DNA from: Verrucomicrobiota bacterium
GTDB taxonomy: Bacteria; Verrucomicrobiota; Verrucomicrobiia; Limisphaerales; J093
Length of the DNA: 64,000 bases
Reading direction: 5' to 3'
NCBI GenBank assembly: GCA_027493615.1
Contig: JAOSKK010000038.1
Coordinates: 186,001-250,000 of the forward strand
The notes under the pieces were generated by a model. That model was not told where the DNA came from, did not search any database, and saw nothing but the letters and a program-made list of their open reading frames with translations. Shown one piece after another: positions 20,566 through 31,802 of this stretch (positions are counted from its first letter, which is position 1; the number at the start of each line of letters is the position of its first letter). The translations under genes were made by a program, and so were the position numbers.

Positions 20566-23500
20566 TTGCGGGAACTGCTGCCGCGCTGTCTTCTGCCGGA
20601 CCAGATCCGCTTGGGCCACGCGTTGCGGCGGGCGCGGGTTGAGGGGTCGCGCCCAGCCGGCGGCGGACTTCCCGTTGCCCGTTGGCTGACCGAGGCGCGG
20701 GCCTCGGTGGCGACACGGCAGCGCCGGGCGGCGGTGCTTCGGCGGATGGCTTACCCCGAGGCCCTGCCCATCACCGCCCGACGGGAGGAGATTGTGGCGG
20801 CCATTCGCGCCCACCCGGTGGTGGTGGTGGCGGGGGAAACCGGCTCCGGCAAGACGACGCAACTCCCCAAGATGTGCCTCGAGGCGGGCCTCGGGCTGCG
20901 GGCGCGGATCGGTTGCACCCAACCCCGGCGGGTGGCCGCGCTGTCCATCTCGCGCCGGCTCGCGGAGGAGCTCGAGGTGCGGTGGGGCGTCGAGGTGGGC
21001 TGCAAGATCCGCTTTGCGGATGACACGCGCCCCGAGACAGGGGTGAAGGTGATGACCGACGGCATCCTGCTGGCCGAGCTGCAGCGCGACCCGATGCTGG
21101 CGGAGTATGAGGCGTTGATTATCGACGAAGCGCACGAGCGATCGCTGAACATCGATTTCCTCCTGGGTTACCTGAAGCAGCTCCTGCGGCAGCGGGACGA
21201 TCTCAAGCTGGTCATCACCTCGGCCACGATCGATACGGGGCTGTTCTCGCGAGCCTACGACGGGGCACCCGTCATCGAGGTTTCGGGGCGGGTGTACCCG
21301 GTCGAGGTCCGCTATGCGCCCTTGAACGAACAGGCCGAGGAAGCCGGGGATGTGACTTACATCGATGCCGCGGTGGACGCGGTCGGCGGCCTCCTGGACG
21401 AGTCGGCCGACGGCGATGTGCTGGTATTCCTGCCCGGCGAACGGGACATCCGCGAAGCGTGCGACCTGCTGACGGCGCGGTATGGGGAGCGTTTGGAGGT
21501 GGTCCCGCTGTTTGGACGGCTGAGCGCGGGCGAGCAGCAGCGGGTGTTCGCGCCCGGTCCGCGGCGGCGCGTGGTGGTGGCGACGAACATCGCCGAGACG
21601 TCGCTGACCGTGCCGCGGATCCGGTACGTGGTGGACACCGGTTTGGCGCGGTTCAGCCGCTACCGCCCGGCGACACGGACGCACCGGCTGCCGGTTGAAC
21701 CGATTTCGCAGAGCAGCGCCAACCAGCGCAGCGGCCGTTGCGGGCGGGTGGCGGACGGCGTCTGCGTCCGGCTCTACTCGGCGGAGGATTACGCGGCACG
21801 CCGTCCGTTTACGGAGCCGGAGATCCAGCGGTGCGATCTGGCCGAGGTCATCCTGCGCATGAAGGCGTGGCAGCTCGGCGAGGTGGAGACTTTCCCGTTT
21901 CTCGAGGCGCCGACGGCGGCGGCCGTGGCCGCGGCGTATCAGTTGCTCGAGGAGCTCGGGGCGCTCGATGATCAGCGCAGGCTGACGGACCTGGGTCGGG
22001 ACCTGGCGCGGTTGCCGGTGGACCCGGCGATCGGACGCATGTTGTTGCAGGCGCGCGCGGAGGGGGCGTTGCCGGAGGTGCTCGTGATTGCGGCGGGCCT
22101 GAGCATCCAGGATCCGCGCGAACGTCCGTTCGACCAGCAGGCCGCGGCGGAGACGGCGCACCGTCGGTTCCAGCATCCGCGCTCCGACTTTCTCACGCTG
22201 TTGAACTTGTGGGAGGCGTACCACGGCCAATGGGAAGTCCTCAAGACGCAGAATCAGATGCGAAAGTTCTGCCGGACCCATTTTCTCTCGTTTCTCCGGA
22301 TGCGCGAGTGGCGGGACGTGCATGCGGAACTGGAGGAGGCCGTCGCGGAGTTGGGAGGCGACCCGGCTGCGGGAGGCGTGAAGGCAGGCGGGAGGTTCGA
22401 CCCGCGTTACACCGCCATTCATCGGGCGGTGCTGACCGGCCTGTGGGGGCACGTGGGCCGACGCCAGGAGCGCAATGTCTATCGGATGGTGGGTGGCCGG
22501 TCGGCCAAGGTGTTTCCCGGCTCGGCGTTGTTCGCAAAGCCGTCCGAGAAACCGGGGCACCGACCCGCAGGGGAGCAGGGCGTCGCGCGAGCGCCCGAAG
22601 TGCGCGGGCACTCCCCGGAATGGGTGGTGGCCGGGGAGCTGGTCGAGACGACCCAAGCGTACCTCCGCACCGTGGCCGCGATTGATCCGGAGTGGGTGAT
22701 CGAGCTGGCGCCCCATCTGATTCGCGTAACGCATGACCAGGTGCGATGGGAGCCCGAAGCCGGCCGGGTGTTGGCCCGTGAGCGCGTTCTGATGCGAGGC
22801 TTGGTGCTGCGGGAGCGCACGGTAGGTTACGGGCGGGTGAATCCGGCCGGGGCGACGGAGGTCTTCCTCCGCGTCGCGCTGGTGGGGCGGGAACTCGAGG
22901 CCGAGCCGGAGGGGCAGGGAAGGCGCACAGTCGGGTCAGGTCGCCTGGCACCGTTTCTCGCTCACAATCAGCGGCTGCGGGAGAAGATCGAGCTCTGGCA
23001 AACGAGGCTGAGCCGGCGGGTGGTTCCGGACCTGGACGAAGCGTTTTACCGCTTCTATGCGGCGCGGCTGACGGATGTCAGTTCCGTGGCCGATCTGGAT
23101 CGGGAGCGAAAGGCTCACGGCGGCTGGGGATTCCTGTGCGCGACGGAGCGGATGTGTTGGGGGAGGCGGCGGCGGGATTCGACAGCGAGGCCTTCCCGGA
23201 CGAGATCGAGGTCGGGGGCATCGGCTGCCGGTGGCGTACGCCTACGCGCCGGGAGAGGAAAGGGACGGAGTGACGCTGAGGCTGGCGGTGCCGGTCGCGG
23301 AGCGGGTGGATGTGAGTCAGCTCGACTGGGTGGTGCCGGCGCTACGGGAGGAGCGGGTGGCGCATTTGCTACGGGGTTTGCCCAAGGCGTTACGGCGGCC
23401 GTTGATGCCGCTGAACGCCAGCGCCCGCGAGATCGCGCGGGAAGTTCTGCCAGGAGGGCGGAACTACCTCGACGCCTTGTCAACCTTCGTCCGGCAACGG

Positions 23501-24562
23501 TACGGGGTCGAAGTGGCGGTGTCCGAGTGGCCGTTGGCGGAGTTGCCGGCGCATTTGCAGCCGCGGTTCGAGCTGGTGGCAACCGATGGCCAGGCGCTGG
23601 CGGCGGGGCGGGACTTGGGCGAGTTGAAGACGCGGGTCCGGGACCACCACACCGCCAACGAAGCGGCGGCGTGGCAGGCGGCCGTCCAGCGCTGGGAGCG
23701 GTACGGGCTCGAGACTTGGGATTTGGGAGATCTGCCGGAGGCGGTGTTGGTCGCACAAGCAGGCGGGTTCCCACTCCACGCGTATCCGGCGCTGCAGGCG
23801 GAGGATGGGGCGGTTCACCTGCGGCTGTTCCGTCGGGGGAAGAGGCGGCCGCGTCGATGCGGTTGGCGGTGCCACGGTTGGCGGAGCGGGTGATGCGACG
23901 GGAGCTCGCTTGGTTGGAACGTGACTTGCGTCCACTCCGCCAGCAGGGCGTGCTCTACGCCTCGTTGGGGTCGGGTGAAGAATTGGTGAGTACGGCCCTC
24001 GAGCACCTCCGGTTGCAGCTACTTCCCCAACCCGAGCCATCGCCGAGGACGGCGGCGGGGTTCGCCGCGTACGTCGAGGCGGCCCGCGCGCGGTTGCCGG
24101 GGATGGCTGTGCGGTTGGTCGAGTTGGTGGTTCGGGTGCTGGAGCAGCGGCAGGAGGTTTTGGGTCTACGGGGGCTCCGGCCTGGGTGCAGACGGAGGTG
24201 AACAACTTGGTGCCGAATAGGTTCCTTGTCACAACGCCTTGCGATCGGTTGTCACATCTGCCGCGCTATCTGCAGGCCTTGCGGGTGCGAGTGGAGCGGG
24301 CCCGGTTCAATCCTGCCAAGGACCGCGAGAAGCACGAGCGGGTACGTTCGTACGTGGAACGGTTGGGCGTGCGGGCCGCGGCCGCGGCGCAATCGCGCGA
24401 GGGAGGATCGCATGGCATCGACTGCGGTGGCTGATCGAGGAGTACAAAGTGGCGGTGTTCGCGCCGGAGTTGGGCACCGAAGGCAAGGTCTCGCCGAAGT
24501 TGCTTGAACTGGCGTTGGGCGAGTTGGAGGCGGCGTGCGCGAGAGCAGCAAGGCACGGGTGA
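20566..24562 (+). CDS. hrpA: DEAH-box ATP-dependent RNA helicase HrpA (several frameshifts, start uncertain)
   Basis: The frame is open from 20404, but the start must lie after the terminator at 20512-20540. TTG 20566 is the first in-frame candidate and gives LRELLPRCLLPDQIRLG, matching the E. coli HrpA N-terminus. Helicase motifs are AGETGSGKTTQLPK (Walker A), TQPRRVAA (Ia), IDEAHERSLNIDF (DEAH), ITSATID (III), ATNIAETSLTVP (V) and SNQRSGRCGR (VI). HA2 and OB regions and the long DUF3418 C-terminus typical of HrpA follow (LMPLNASAREIAREVLPGG; LIEEYKVAVFAPELGT at the end). Shifts lie near 23130-23230, 23850, 24180 and 24400. About 1,320 residues is the normal HrpA length. The role is RNA or ribosome-complex remodelling. 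No operon partner is visible. Confidence 0.88.
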
Positions 24563-24931
24563 AGGTGGAGCCTTGGCGGTTGGCAGATGGGTTGGGCTTG
24601 CGCTGCAGGTGGTTCTGATCAGTGTATGGCGCTCTGCTGCCGGGCCGGCGTGCAGCACGGTGGACAGGGCAGCCGCCGTGGTGTGCGTGGGAATGGGGGT
24701 GGTTGGCCGAAAACAGGCCGGTGGTCGTTCTGCTGGGAACGTCCTCCCACCGGCCCGGAAAAAAGTGATTCGGGCAGCAGACGCCAAGGAGGTGGGGGTG
24801 GGGAACCCCGCTGAAGAAACGTACCGCCACCCGAATCAAAATCGCGGCGCTAGTATCGGACGCTCACTAGGTGATGTCAATGACTCATACGGGGAAAATC
24901 CAGAATTTTTTCGGCCTTCGATTTATGAGCC
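24563..24931. other. intergenic region between hrpA and the metal ATPase
   Basis: This gap separates convergent genes. I see no coding signal. Its right part (24840-24930) is clearly less GC-rich than the surroundings. The only structure found is the hairpin at 24709-24755. Confidence 0.5.
24709..24755 (-). terminator. possible minus-strand terminator downstream of the metal ATPase
   Basis: Read on the minus strand, GGCCGGTGG and CCACCGGCC (24755-24747 and 24724-24716) form a 9-bp stem followed by TGTTTTC. It lies about 175 bases beyond the ATPase stop, and the loop is long, so this is tentative. Confidence 0.4.
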
Positions 24932-27338
24932 TCAGACCTTGTTCGGGACCGCAGGGGGCGTGGAGACGGTTGGCTCTGCGTGGTCTCGACGGCTGAGGAG
25001 AAGTCGTAAGCTGTTCATTACCACAACGACAGTGCTGCCCTCGTGACCCACCACACCGAGGGTGAGCGGCAGCGTACCGGAGAGCGCAAACCCCACGAGG
25101 ACCACCACCGTGCCAAGGGAAAGGAGAAGGTTTTGCCGGATGATCCGCCGCGCTTTCTGGCTGAGGGAAAAAGCTGCCAGAAACCGCTCCAAACGATCGT
25201 GCATCAGGACAATCTCTGCCTGCTCCAGGGCCGCGTCCGAGCCGCGAGCGCCCATGGCGACGCCCACATGGGCGGCGGCGAGGCTGGGCGCGTCGTTGAC
25301 GCCATCCCCGATCATCGCGACCCGGTGGCCTTCCGAGTTGAGGGCTTGGACGGCGGCAACCTTCTGTTCCGGGCTAAGTTCCGACCGAACATCGTCCAGC
25401 GCGAGGGCTTCCTTGAGGCGTTGAGCAGGGCCGCGTCGGTCTCCCGTCAGGACGACGGTGCGAAGTCCCAGTTGACGCAGGCTCGCCACGACCTGGCGTG
25501 CCTGGGGGCGTAGGTCGTCCCGGAAGAGCAGTCGGCCGCGCAATTCCGGGTGTGGCCAGCCAGACCTCGGAGTGGCTGACATCGGCCGGGGACGAGTGAT
25601 CGGGGCTGGGCGGCGACGGGAGGCTGAGGGTGGACTCAACCCACGCACGACGGCCAAGGGCCACGGGTTGACCCTTCCAGACGGCCTGGATACCGAGGCC
25701 GGGCACCGAAGCGAAGTGGTCCAGGGCAAAGGGTTTCCAGCCGTGATGTTTTCCGTGACGCGTGACGGCCCGCGCCAACGGGTGGGTGGACAAGCTCTCC
25801 AGCGAGAAGGCCAGTTGGGCAACCTCGGTTTCGCGACCAGCGGGCCAGCTCTCCACACGCTCGACCTGCAGGTCGCCGGTGGTGAGCGTGCCCGTCTTGT
25901 CCAAGGCCACGACGTCGACCTCGGCGAGTTTCTCGACGGCGGCGCCGCCGCGAAAGAGGACGCCGCGGCGGGCGCCCCAAGCGATGGCCGCGAGGATGGC
26001 GGAAGGGATCGACAGGACGAGCGCACACGGGGAGGCGACCACGAGCAAAGTCATGGCCCGGTAGAAAGCCGTTTGGGCGGGGTCAGGACTGGAGAACGCG
26101 GGGCGTCCCGCGAGCAGCCACCAGACGAGAAACATGGCGAGGGTGAGTCCCAAGACGGCATAGGTGTAGCTGGTACCGAAGCGGTCGGTGAACCGTTGGG
26201 AGGGTGCCTTCAGGTGTTGGGCTTCCCGGATCAACCGGATGATGCGCTCCAGGGCGCTTTCCTGGACGGGACGCAACACGGTGGCCTCGACCACGCCCCA
26301 CAGGTTCAAGGTGCCGGCAAGCACGGTGTCGCCCACGCTCTTGTCCACAGGGACGGCTTCGCCGGTGAGTGCGGACTCGTCCGCGGCCGTCCGGCCCTTG
26401 GTGACCTCGGCATCGACGGGGAATTGGGCGTCGGGCCGGACGGTGATGCGCTGGCCGGGCCGGAGTTGGTCGACCGGGACTTCCCGTTCTGCTCCGGAGG
26501 GTTCGACGAGGGTGGCCACACGGGGTGCGGTGCGGAAGAGGGAGCGGATTTCGCGCTGAGTCCGGCCCATGGCGTAGTGTTCGAGGCCGCCCGAGAGGGA
26601 GAAGAGGAAGAGGAGGACGGCGCCTTCGTCCCAGCTTCCGATGCTGGCACTGCCGGCCGCCACGGCCAGCATGAGGAAGTGCACGTCCAGCACGCGGTGC
26701 TGGAGGCGCTCCCACACTTCGATTGTGGCAAACCAGCCGCCGGCGAGGTACGCGGCGAGATGGAACGCGAGGGCGGCGGGGTGATTGCCCAGCCACCAGG
26801 CGGTCAGGCCGAACACCCCGCAGAGGGCCGCGGCCAGGAGTTGCCATTTCCACTCGTTGAGGGCGTGTTCGTCCTCCGGGACTTCGACCTCACGCGGCAC
26901 CATCCGGGGGAGGGCGAACGTGCGCCAGCGCCAAAACCGGGGAGCGGTGGGGCAGGTGACCCGCGCGATGGTGGTGGTCTCAGCCTCCTGGCGGATGGTC
27001 AGGTGCTTGCGGTAGGACGGGGCGTCCGAGCGTTCGCACGTGCTGCAATCCCGGGCGCCGTCCAGCAGCCCGCAGCGTCCGGTGCCCTCGGGATCCTGCG
27101 CGGCCCGCAAGGCCTCCACAAATCGCGTCTCAAGCGCGGCCTCGTCCACGCGACCGAGCGTGGCGAGCGACACGGTCTGGGCCTGGCGATGAATGGTGAC
27201 CGCTTCGAGGGCAGGCTGTTCGGCGAAGGCGACGGCCACGGTGCGCACCAGGCAACCGCGGTCGTCGGTCGGCGCGCCCGTGCCGGCAGGCGAGCTTGGT
27301 TTGATGGCAGAAGCGCCCACGGGCCGACTGTGCGTCAC
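24932..27338 (-). CDS. P1B-type heavy-metal-transporting ATPase, P1B-4-like (one frameshift)
   Basis: This is an inner-membrane metal-efflux pump of about 800 residues. GTG 27338 (VTHSRPVGASAIK) is a plausible start that leaves the divergent maf gene free; the frame extends to 27446. An N-terminal degenerate HMA-like domain lacks a CxxC. Catalytic motifs are DESALTGEAVPVDKS (actuator), DKTGTLTTG (phosphorylated Asp), THPLARAV (HP locus), and after a shift near 25550 VVLTGDRRG and IGDGVNDAP. TM6 carries SPC (VVASPCALVLS) instead of CPC, and the last helices carry HEGST. The SPC plus HEG-x-T pair is the signature of the P1B-4 group (Co/Zn/Cd/Fe export; CzcP, CtpD and PfeT relatives). A cluster DGARDCSTCERSD lies between the HMA-like domain and TM1. 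No metal regulator gene is adjacent. Confidence 0.88.
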
Positions 27339-27409
27339 GGCTTTCCGTCTGACAAGCCGGCACAAGGAACCGCTCGCCAGGGTATGGGGAGTGGTTCTAA
27401 GGTCACGCG

Positions 27410-27988
27410 ATGTCGCTGCCCCACCTTGTACTCGCCTCCGCCTCACCGCGGCGGGAGGCCTTGCTCCGGCAGTGCGGCGTGCACTTCGAGGTGGTGCCGG
27501 CGGGGGTCCCGGAACTGGAGCCGGAGCATCTGACGCTGGCCGAGTTGTGCCTGCTGAACGCGCACCGGAAGGCGCGGGCGGTGGCGAAGCGATACCCCGA
27601 CCGGCTGGTGTTGGGGGCGGACACCATGGTGGGGCTGGGCGGACGGCGGTTCGGGAAGCCGCGGGACCCAGGGGAGGCGCGGGCGATGTTGACCGAGCTG
27701 TCGGGCCGGACGCACGAAGTCATCACGGGTGTCTGTCTGCTGGTGCTTCGAGACCATCAGGAACGGCTGTTTGCGGAGACGACGCGCGTCACTTTCCGGG
27801 CGTTGGGAGAAGCCGAGATCCGGGCGTACCTGGCGGCGGTGAACCCGTTGGACAAGGCGGGCGCGTACGCGATCCAGGAGCAGGGCGACCGGTTGGTGGC
27901 GGATCTCGAAGGGTCGTATGCGAACGTGGTGGGCCTGCCGGTCGAGCGGGTCCTCGAGGAGCTCCGGCGTTGGGGAGAGTTCCGCTGA
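27410..27988 (+). CDS. maf: Maf-family nucleoside-triphosphate pyrophosphatase
   Basis: This intact 192-residue protein is the normal family length. It begins LVLASASPRREALLRQCGV, the hallmark Maf N-terminus, followed by GADTMVGLGGRRFGKP, SGRTHEVITGV and DKAGAYAIQEQG. Maf proteins hydrolyse non-canonical or modified NTPs such as dTTP, UTP or m7GTP depending on subgroup, and some influence septum formation. The gene lies 45 bases before tgt in the same direction and is divergent from the metal ATPase. Confidence 0.95.
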   Translation: MSLPHLVLASASPRREALLRQCGVHFEVVPAGVPELEPEHLTLAELCLLNAHRKARAVAKRYPDRLVLGADTMVGLGGRRFGKPRDPGEARAMLTELSGRTHEVITGVCLLVLRDHQERLFAETTRVTFRALGEAEIRAYLAAVNPLDKAGAYAIQEQGDRLVADLEGSYANVVGLPVERVLEELRRWGEFR

Positions 27989-28033
27989 TTTCGGAGCTGC
28001 AGGGCGGGGCCGAACATGGTTTAACCGCGCGCG

Positions 28034-29196
<1,163 letters not shown>

Positions 29197-29305
29197 CCGG
29201 GGGCTTGGCGGGGGAGGCCGCAGAGGGCGCAAAGCGCAAAGCGCAAAGCGCAAGGGAAGCGTCCGGTTCCTGCCGGACCTGCTCGCGGGCCATGAACCGC
29301 GGAGG

Positions 29306-29330
29306 GTGCAGGCTGGAAGCCCGCACCACA
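29306..29330. repeat. family A repeat copy
   Basis: GTGCAGGCTGGAAGCCCGCA followed by CCACA is identical to the copy at 54729-54753, and both are followed by GGTTCAG.GAGCGCCTCC. Confidence 0.85.
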
Positions 29331-29351
29331 GGTTCAGAGAGCGCCTCCTCA

Positions 29352-29433
29352 GCCCAATCCCTGATGTTCGTCATCGGCGGAGAATCCAAGACGGCGCGTC
29401 CCTCCACCGATGACGAACCTCGGGGATGGGGGG
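29352..29433. repeat. family C long hairpin repeat
   Basis: The left arm contains CCCAATCCCTGATGTTCGTC followed by ATCGGCGGAG. The right arm contains CTCCACCGATGACGAACCTC followed by GGGGATGGGG, its reverse complement with mismatches. Related copies are at 42958-43043 and 54777-54857. Confidence 0.85.
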
Positions 29434-29634
29434 TGCGGGGTCGTGCGGTTCATGGGAGAGAGGATCCCAGGGCGGCGATCCGGCCCCGACATGGCCGGGC
29501 TGCGAGGCGGCGCGGCAGCCTGCCAAACGCTGCGGAGCTCCCCGCCCTCAGTGGGCGGTGCAGCGTGCACGAGTGCGCCGGCTGATTGAACGAACCGCGA
29601 CCTCCACGGTCCAACGCCCGTCGGCGATCCTGCC

Positions 29635-30325
29635 ATGGCTCCCCTCACCCTTGACCTCGCGCCCGCTCCGCCCCAGCGCCGCCGCCTCTCGGCGGATCTC
29701 GAGACCCTCATTCCCGCCTTCGCCGAACGCGAGGTTTGCCTGCGGGAGGTCCTGGAGGTGTTGCGGGGGCGCGGGTTCGATATCCTCCTCATCCTGCTCG
29801 CGTTCCCCTTCTGCACCCCCATTCCCCCTGCCGGGTCTCTCAACGCCCTTCGGCCTGATGATCGCGTACCTCGGGTTGCGCGTCAGCCTGGGCAAACGCC
29901 CGTGGCTGCCCGCACGGTTGCTGAACCGGCGTTTGCCACCGCGGTTCTTTCCCCGCTTTTTGACCGCCGCCCGCCATCTCCTCCGGTGGATCGAGTACTT
30001 CCTGCGGCCCCGCTTCCTGTGGTTGATGCGGTGGGGACTGGTTCGGCGCAGCCTGGGCGGGATGATCTGTGTGGCCGGGTTGCTGCTTCTGTTGCCGCTG
30101 CCCATCCCGTTCAGCAACTTTCTGCCCGCCATCACCGTCGTGCTGCTGGCCGCCGCCCTGCTCGAGAACGACGGCGGCGTGGCCCTGGCCGGAAGTGGAG
30201 CGTTCTTGCTGACCCTCGCGTTCTTCGCCGCGATATTCTGGGGCGGCAAGGAGGTTGTGGACTGGCTTGAAGGACGCTTCGGCGGCATCCTGGACCCGGA
30301 CTACGAGACCGGCCCTTGGCCTTAG
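29635..30325 (+). CDS. ExoD-like membrane protein (one frameshift)
   Basis: ATG 29635 starts MAPLTLDLAPAPPQRRRLSA. The first frame carries an N-terminal cytoplasmic segment (LETLIPAFAEREVCLREVLE) and the first helix (GFDILLILLAFPFCTPIP). A shift near 29835 leads to GLSTPFGLMIAYLGLRVSLG, LLNRRLPPRFFPRF and three further hydrophobic segments ending AFLLTLAFFAAIFWGGKEV. The arrangement and length (about 230 residues) match the ExoD exopolysaccharide-synthesis family, whose biochemical role is unresolved although rhizobial mutants show altered polysaccharide and alkali sensitivity. It is not close to the export genes at 38.7-42.8 kb. Confidence 0.8.
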
Positions 30326-30345
30326 TCGGGGAATCTCCTCTCCCC

Positions 30346-30436
30346 CGTAGGCGCCGACGTCAGGAGGCTCAGCCTGGCGTGAGTCTCGTGACCTCGACTC
30401 CTACCACCGCCCCCGTAGGCGCCGACGTGAGGACGC
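30346..30436. repeat. family B dispersed repeat, one full and one half copy
   Basis: CCCGTAGGCGCCGACGTCAG followed by GAGGCTCAG, a linker, then GTGAGTCTCGTGACCTCGAC followed by TCCTACC, and then a second CCCCGTAGGCGCCGACGTGA. The same element is at 18171-18270 (other orientation) and 52282-52353. It fills most of the gap before ispH. Confidence 0.85.
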
Positions 30437-30547
30437 GTGGTGACGCCGGTGGGTGCCCTTTCTGCATTCGTTCTTCTTCCTCCTGCGTTACCGTTCACGG
30501 AGCTCGGCAGGCTGGACGCTGCGGAGGCGCATGGTACCTTGGGCGCG

Positions 30548-31783
30548 ATGTCAACAATCGCATCAGCCACCCCGGTGGTTCCGCAGAAAGTGAATCTCCG
30601 CCGTCCCGACGTGATGGAGGCGGTCCAGGCGCTGGTGGTGAGCCATTACCGGAGCCACCTGGTGGACCGCATCCGTGCCCACGGAGGCTGCATCGCGGCC
30701 GAAGGGTTGACCATCAAGCTGGCCAAGGAATTCGGGTTCTGTTACGGCGTCGAGCGGGCCATCGACTTGGCCTACGCCGCCCGCAACTACTTCCCGCCGC
30801 CCCGGCGCATCTTCCTCCTCGGAGAGATCATTCATAACCCGGAAGTGAACGACCAGATCCGCGGGATGGGGATTGTGAGCATCTCGCCGCGGCCGACGGA
30901 AACCGATCTGGCGCAAGTGAACGCCGAGGACGTGGTCATCATTCCGGCGTTCGGCACCGAGGTGGCCACGCGCCGCGCCCTCGAGGCCAAGGGCTGCATC
31001 CTGGTGGACACGACCTGCGGCGACGTGATGAGCGTGTGGAAGCGGGTGCGCCAGTACTCGAAGGAGACGGTGACGAGCATCATCCACGGCAAGGCGAAGC
31101 ACGAGGAAACCAAGGCGACCACGTCGCAGGCGACGGCGTACGGCACGGGCCATTACCTGGTCGTGTACAACCTCGAGGAAACCGACGCCGTCTGCGACTA
31201 CATCGAACGGGGTGGCGACAAGGCGGCGTTTCTCGAGCAGTTCAAGGGAGCCTACTCCGCGGGATTTGACCCCGACCGCCATCTGCAGGCCGTGGGGGTG
31301 GCAAACCAGACCACGATGTTGCGGGGCGAAACCGAGGAAGTGCAGCGCCGGATCCGGGCCGCGATGGAACGGCGGTACGGAGCGGAGAATCTGGCCCAGC
31401 ACTTCCGGTTCTTCGACACCATCTGCGGGGCGACGCAGGACCGGCAGGATGCCCTCGAGAAGCTCATGCGCGAACCGATGGACCTGTTGCTGGTGATTGG
31501 CGGGTACAACTCGTCGAACACCTCGCATCTGGCTGAGATGGGGGAGAAGCTGGTGCCGACCTACTTCATCAAGAACGCGTCCAAGATGGTGTCCAACGAC
31601 CTGATCCGGCACTGGAACCAGCAGCTCGGCCGGGAGGTCGAGACCCGCCAGTGGTTGCCGTCGGGTCAGGTCACGGTGGGCATCACCGCCGGGGCGTCGT
31701 GTCCAAACAACCTCATCGAGGACACCATCAAGCGGTTGTTTGAACTCCGCGGGTTGTCGGTGCAGCAGTTCCTGGCCCACTGA
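30548..31783 (+). CDS. ispH: 4-hydroxy-3-methylbut-2-enyl diphosphate reductase, long (plant/cyanobacterial) type
   Basis: This is the last step of the MEP isoprenoid pathway, reducing HMBPP to IPP and DMAPP with an iron-sulfur cluster. The frame is open further upstream, but ATG 30548 gives the natural start (MSTIASATPVVPQKVNLRRPD) and 411 residues. Conserved cluster cysteines are in EFGFCYGVERA, DTTCGDVMSVW and GASCPNNLIED. The substrate-binding segments HNPEVND and GGYNSSNTSHLAE are also present. The N-terminal extension of about 60 residues and the insertions mark the long form found in cyanobacteria, plants and several other bacterial phyla. Nineteen bases separate it from dgt. Confidence 0.95.
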   Translation: MSTIASATPVVPQKVNLRRPDVMEAVQALVVSHYRSHLVDRIRAHGGCIAAEGLTIKLAKEFGFCYGVERAIDLAYAARNYFPPPRRIFLLGEIIHNPEVNDQIRGMGIVSISPRPTETDLAQVNAEDVVIIPAFGTEVATRRALEAKGCILVDTTCGDVMSVWKRVRQYSKETVTSIIHGKAKHEETKATTSQATAYGTGHYLVVYNLEETDAVCDYIERGGDKAAFLEQFKGAYSAGFDPDRHLQAVGVANQTTMLRGETEEVQRRIRAAMERRYGAENLAQHFRFFDTICGATQDRQDALEKLMREPMDLLLVIGGYNSSNTSHLAEMGEKLVPTYFIKNASKMVSNDLIRHWNQQLGREVETRQWLPSGQVTVGITAGASCPNNLIEDTIKRLFELRGLSVQQFLAH

Positions 31784-31802
31784 GCTCCGGCCGATCCCTT
31801 CT

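Larger units (their letters stand above)
29197..29634. other. intergenic region filled by a composite dispersed repeat
   Basis: This 438-base gap between tgt and the exoD-like gene contains no credible gene. Bases about 29225-29433 form a composite of an AAAGCGC tandem, a conserved spacer, a family A copy and a family C hairpin. The same order occurs at about 54648-54857. The last 200 bases show nothing I recognise. Confidence 0.7.

Noticed and set aside
20443..22734. 763-codon open frame on the minus strand opposite hrpA
   Set aside because: It is the complement of the helicase coding sequence. High G+C makes long antisense frames common, and its translation is His/Arg/Gln-rich without domains.
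24600..24930. Riboswitch or small RNA in the lower-GC gap after hrpA
   Set aside because: One hairpin with a possible U run fits a terminator; I found no conserved riboswitch core.
25572..27533. 653-codon plus-strand open frame opposite the metal ATPase
   Set aside because: Antisense to unmistakable P-type ATPase motifs; no recognisable domain.
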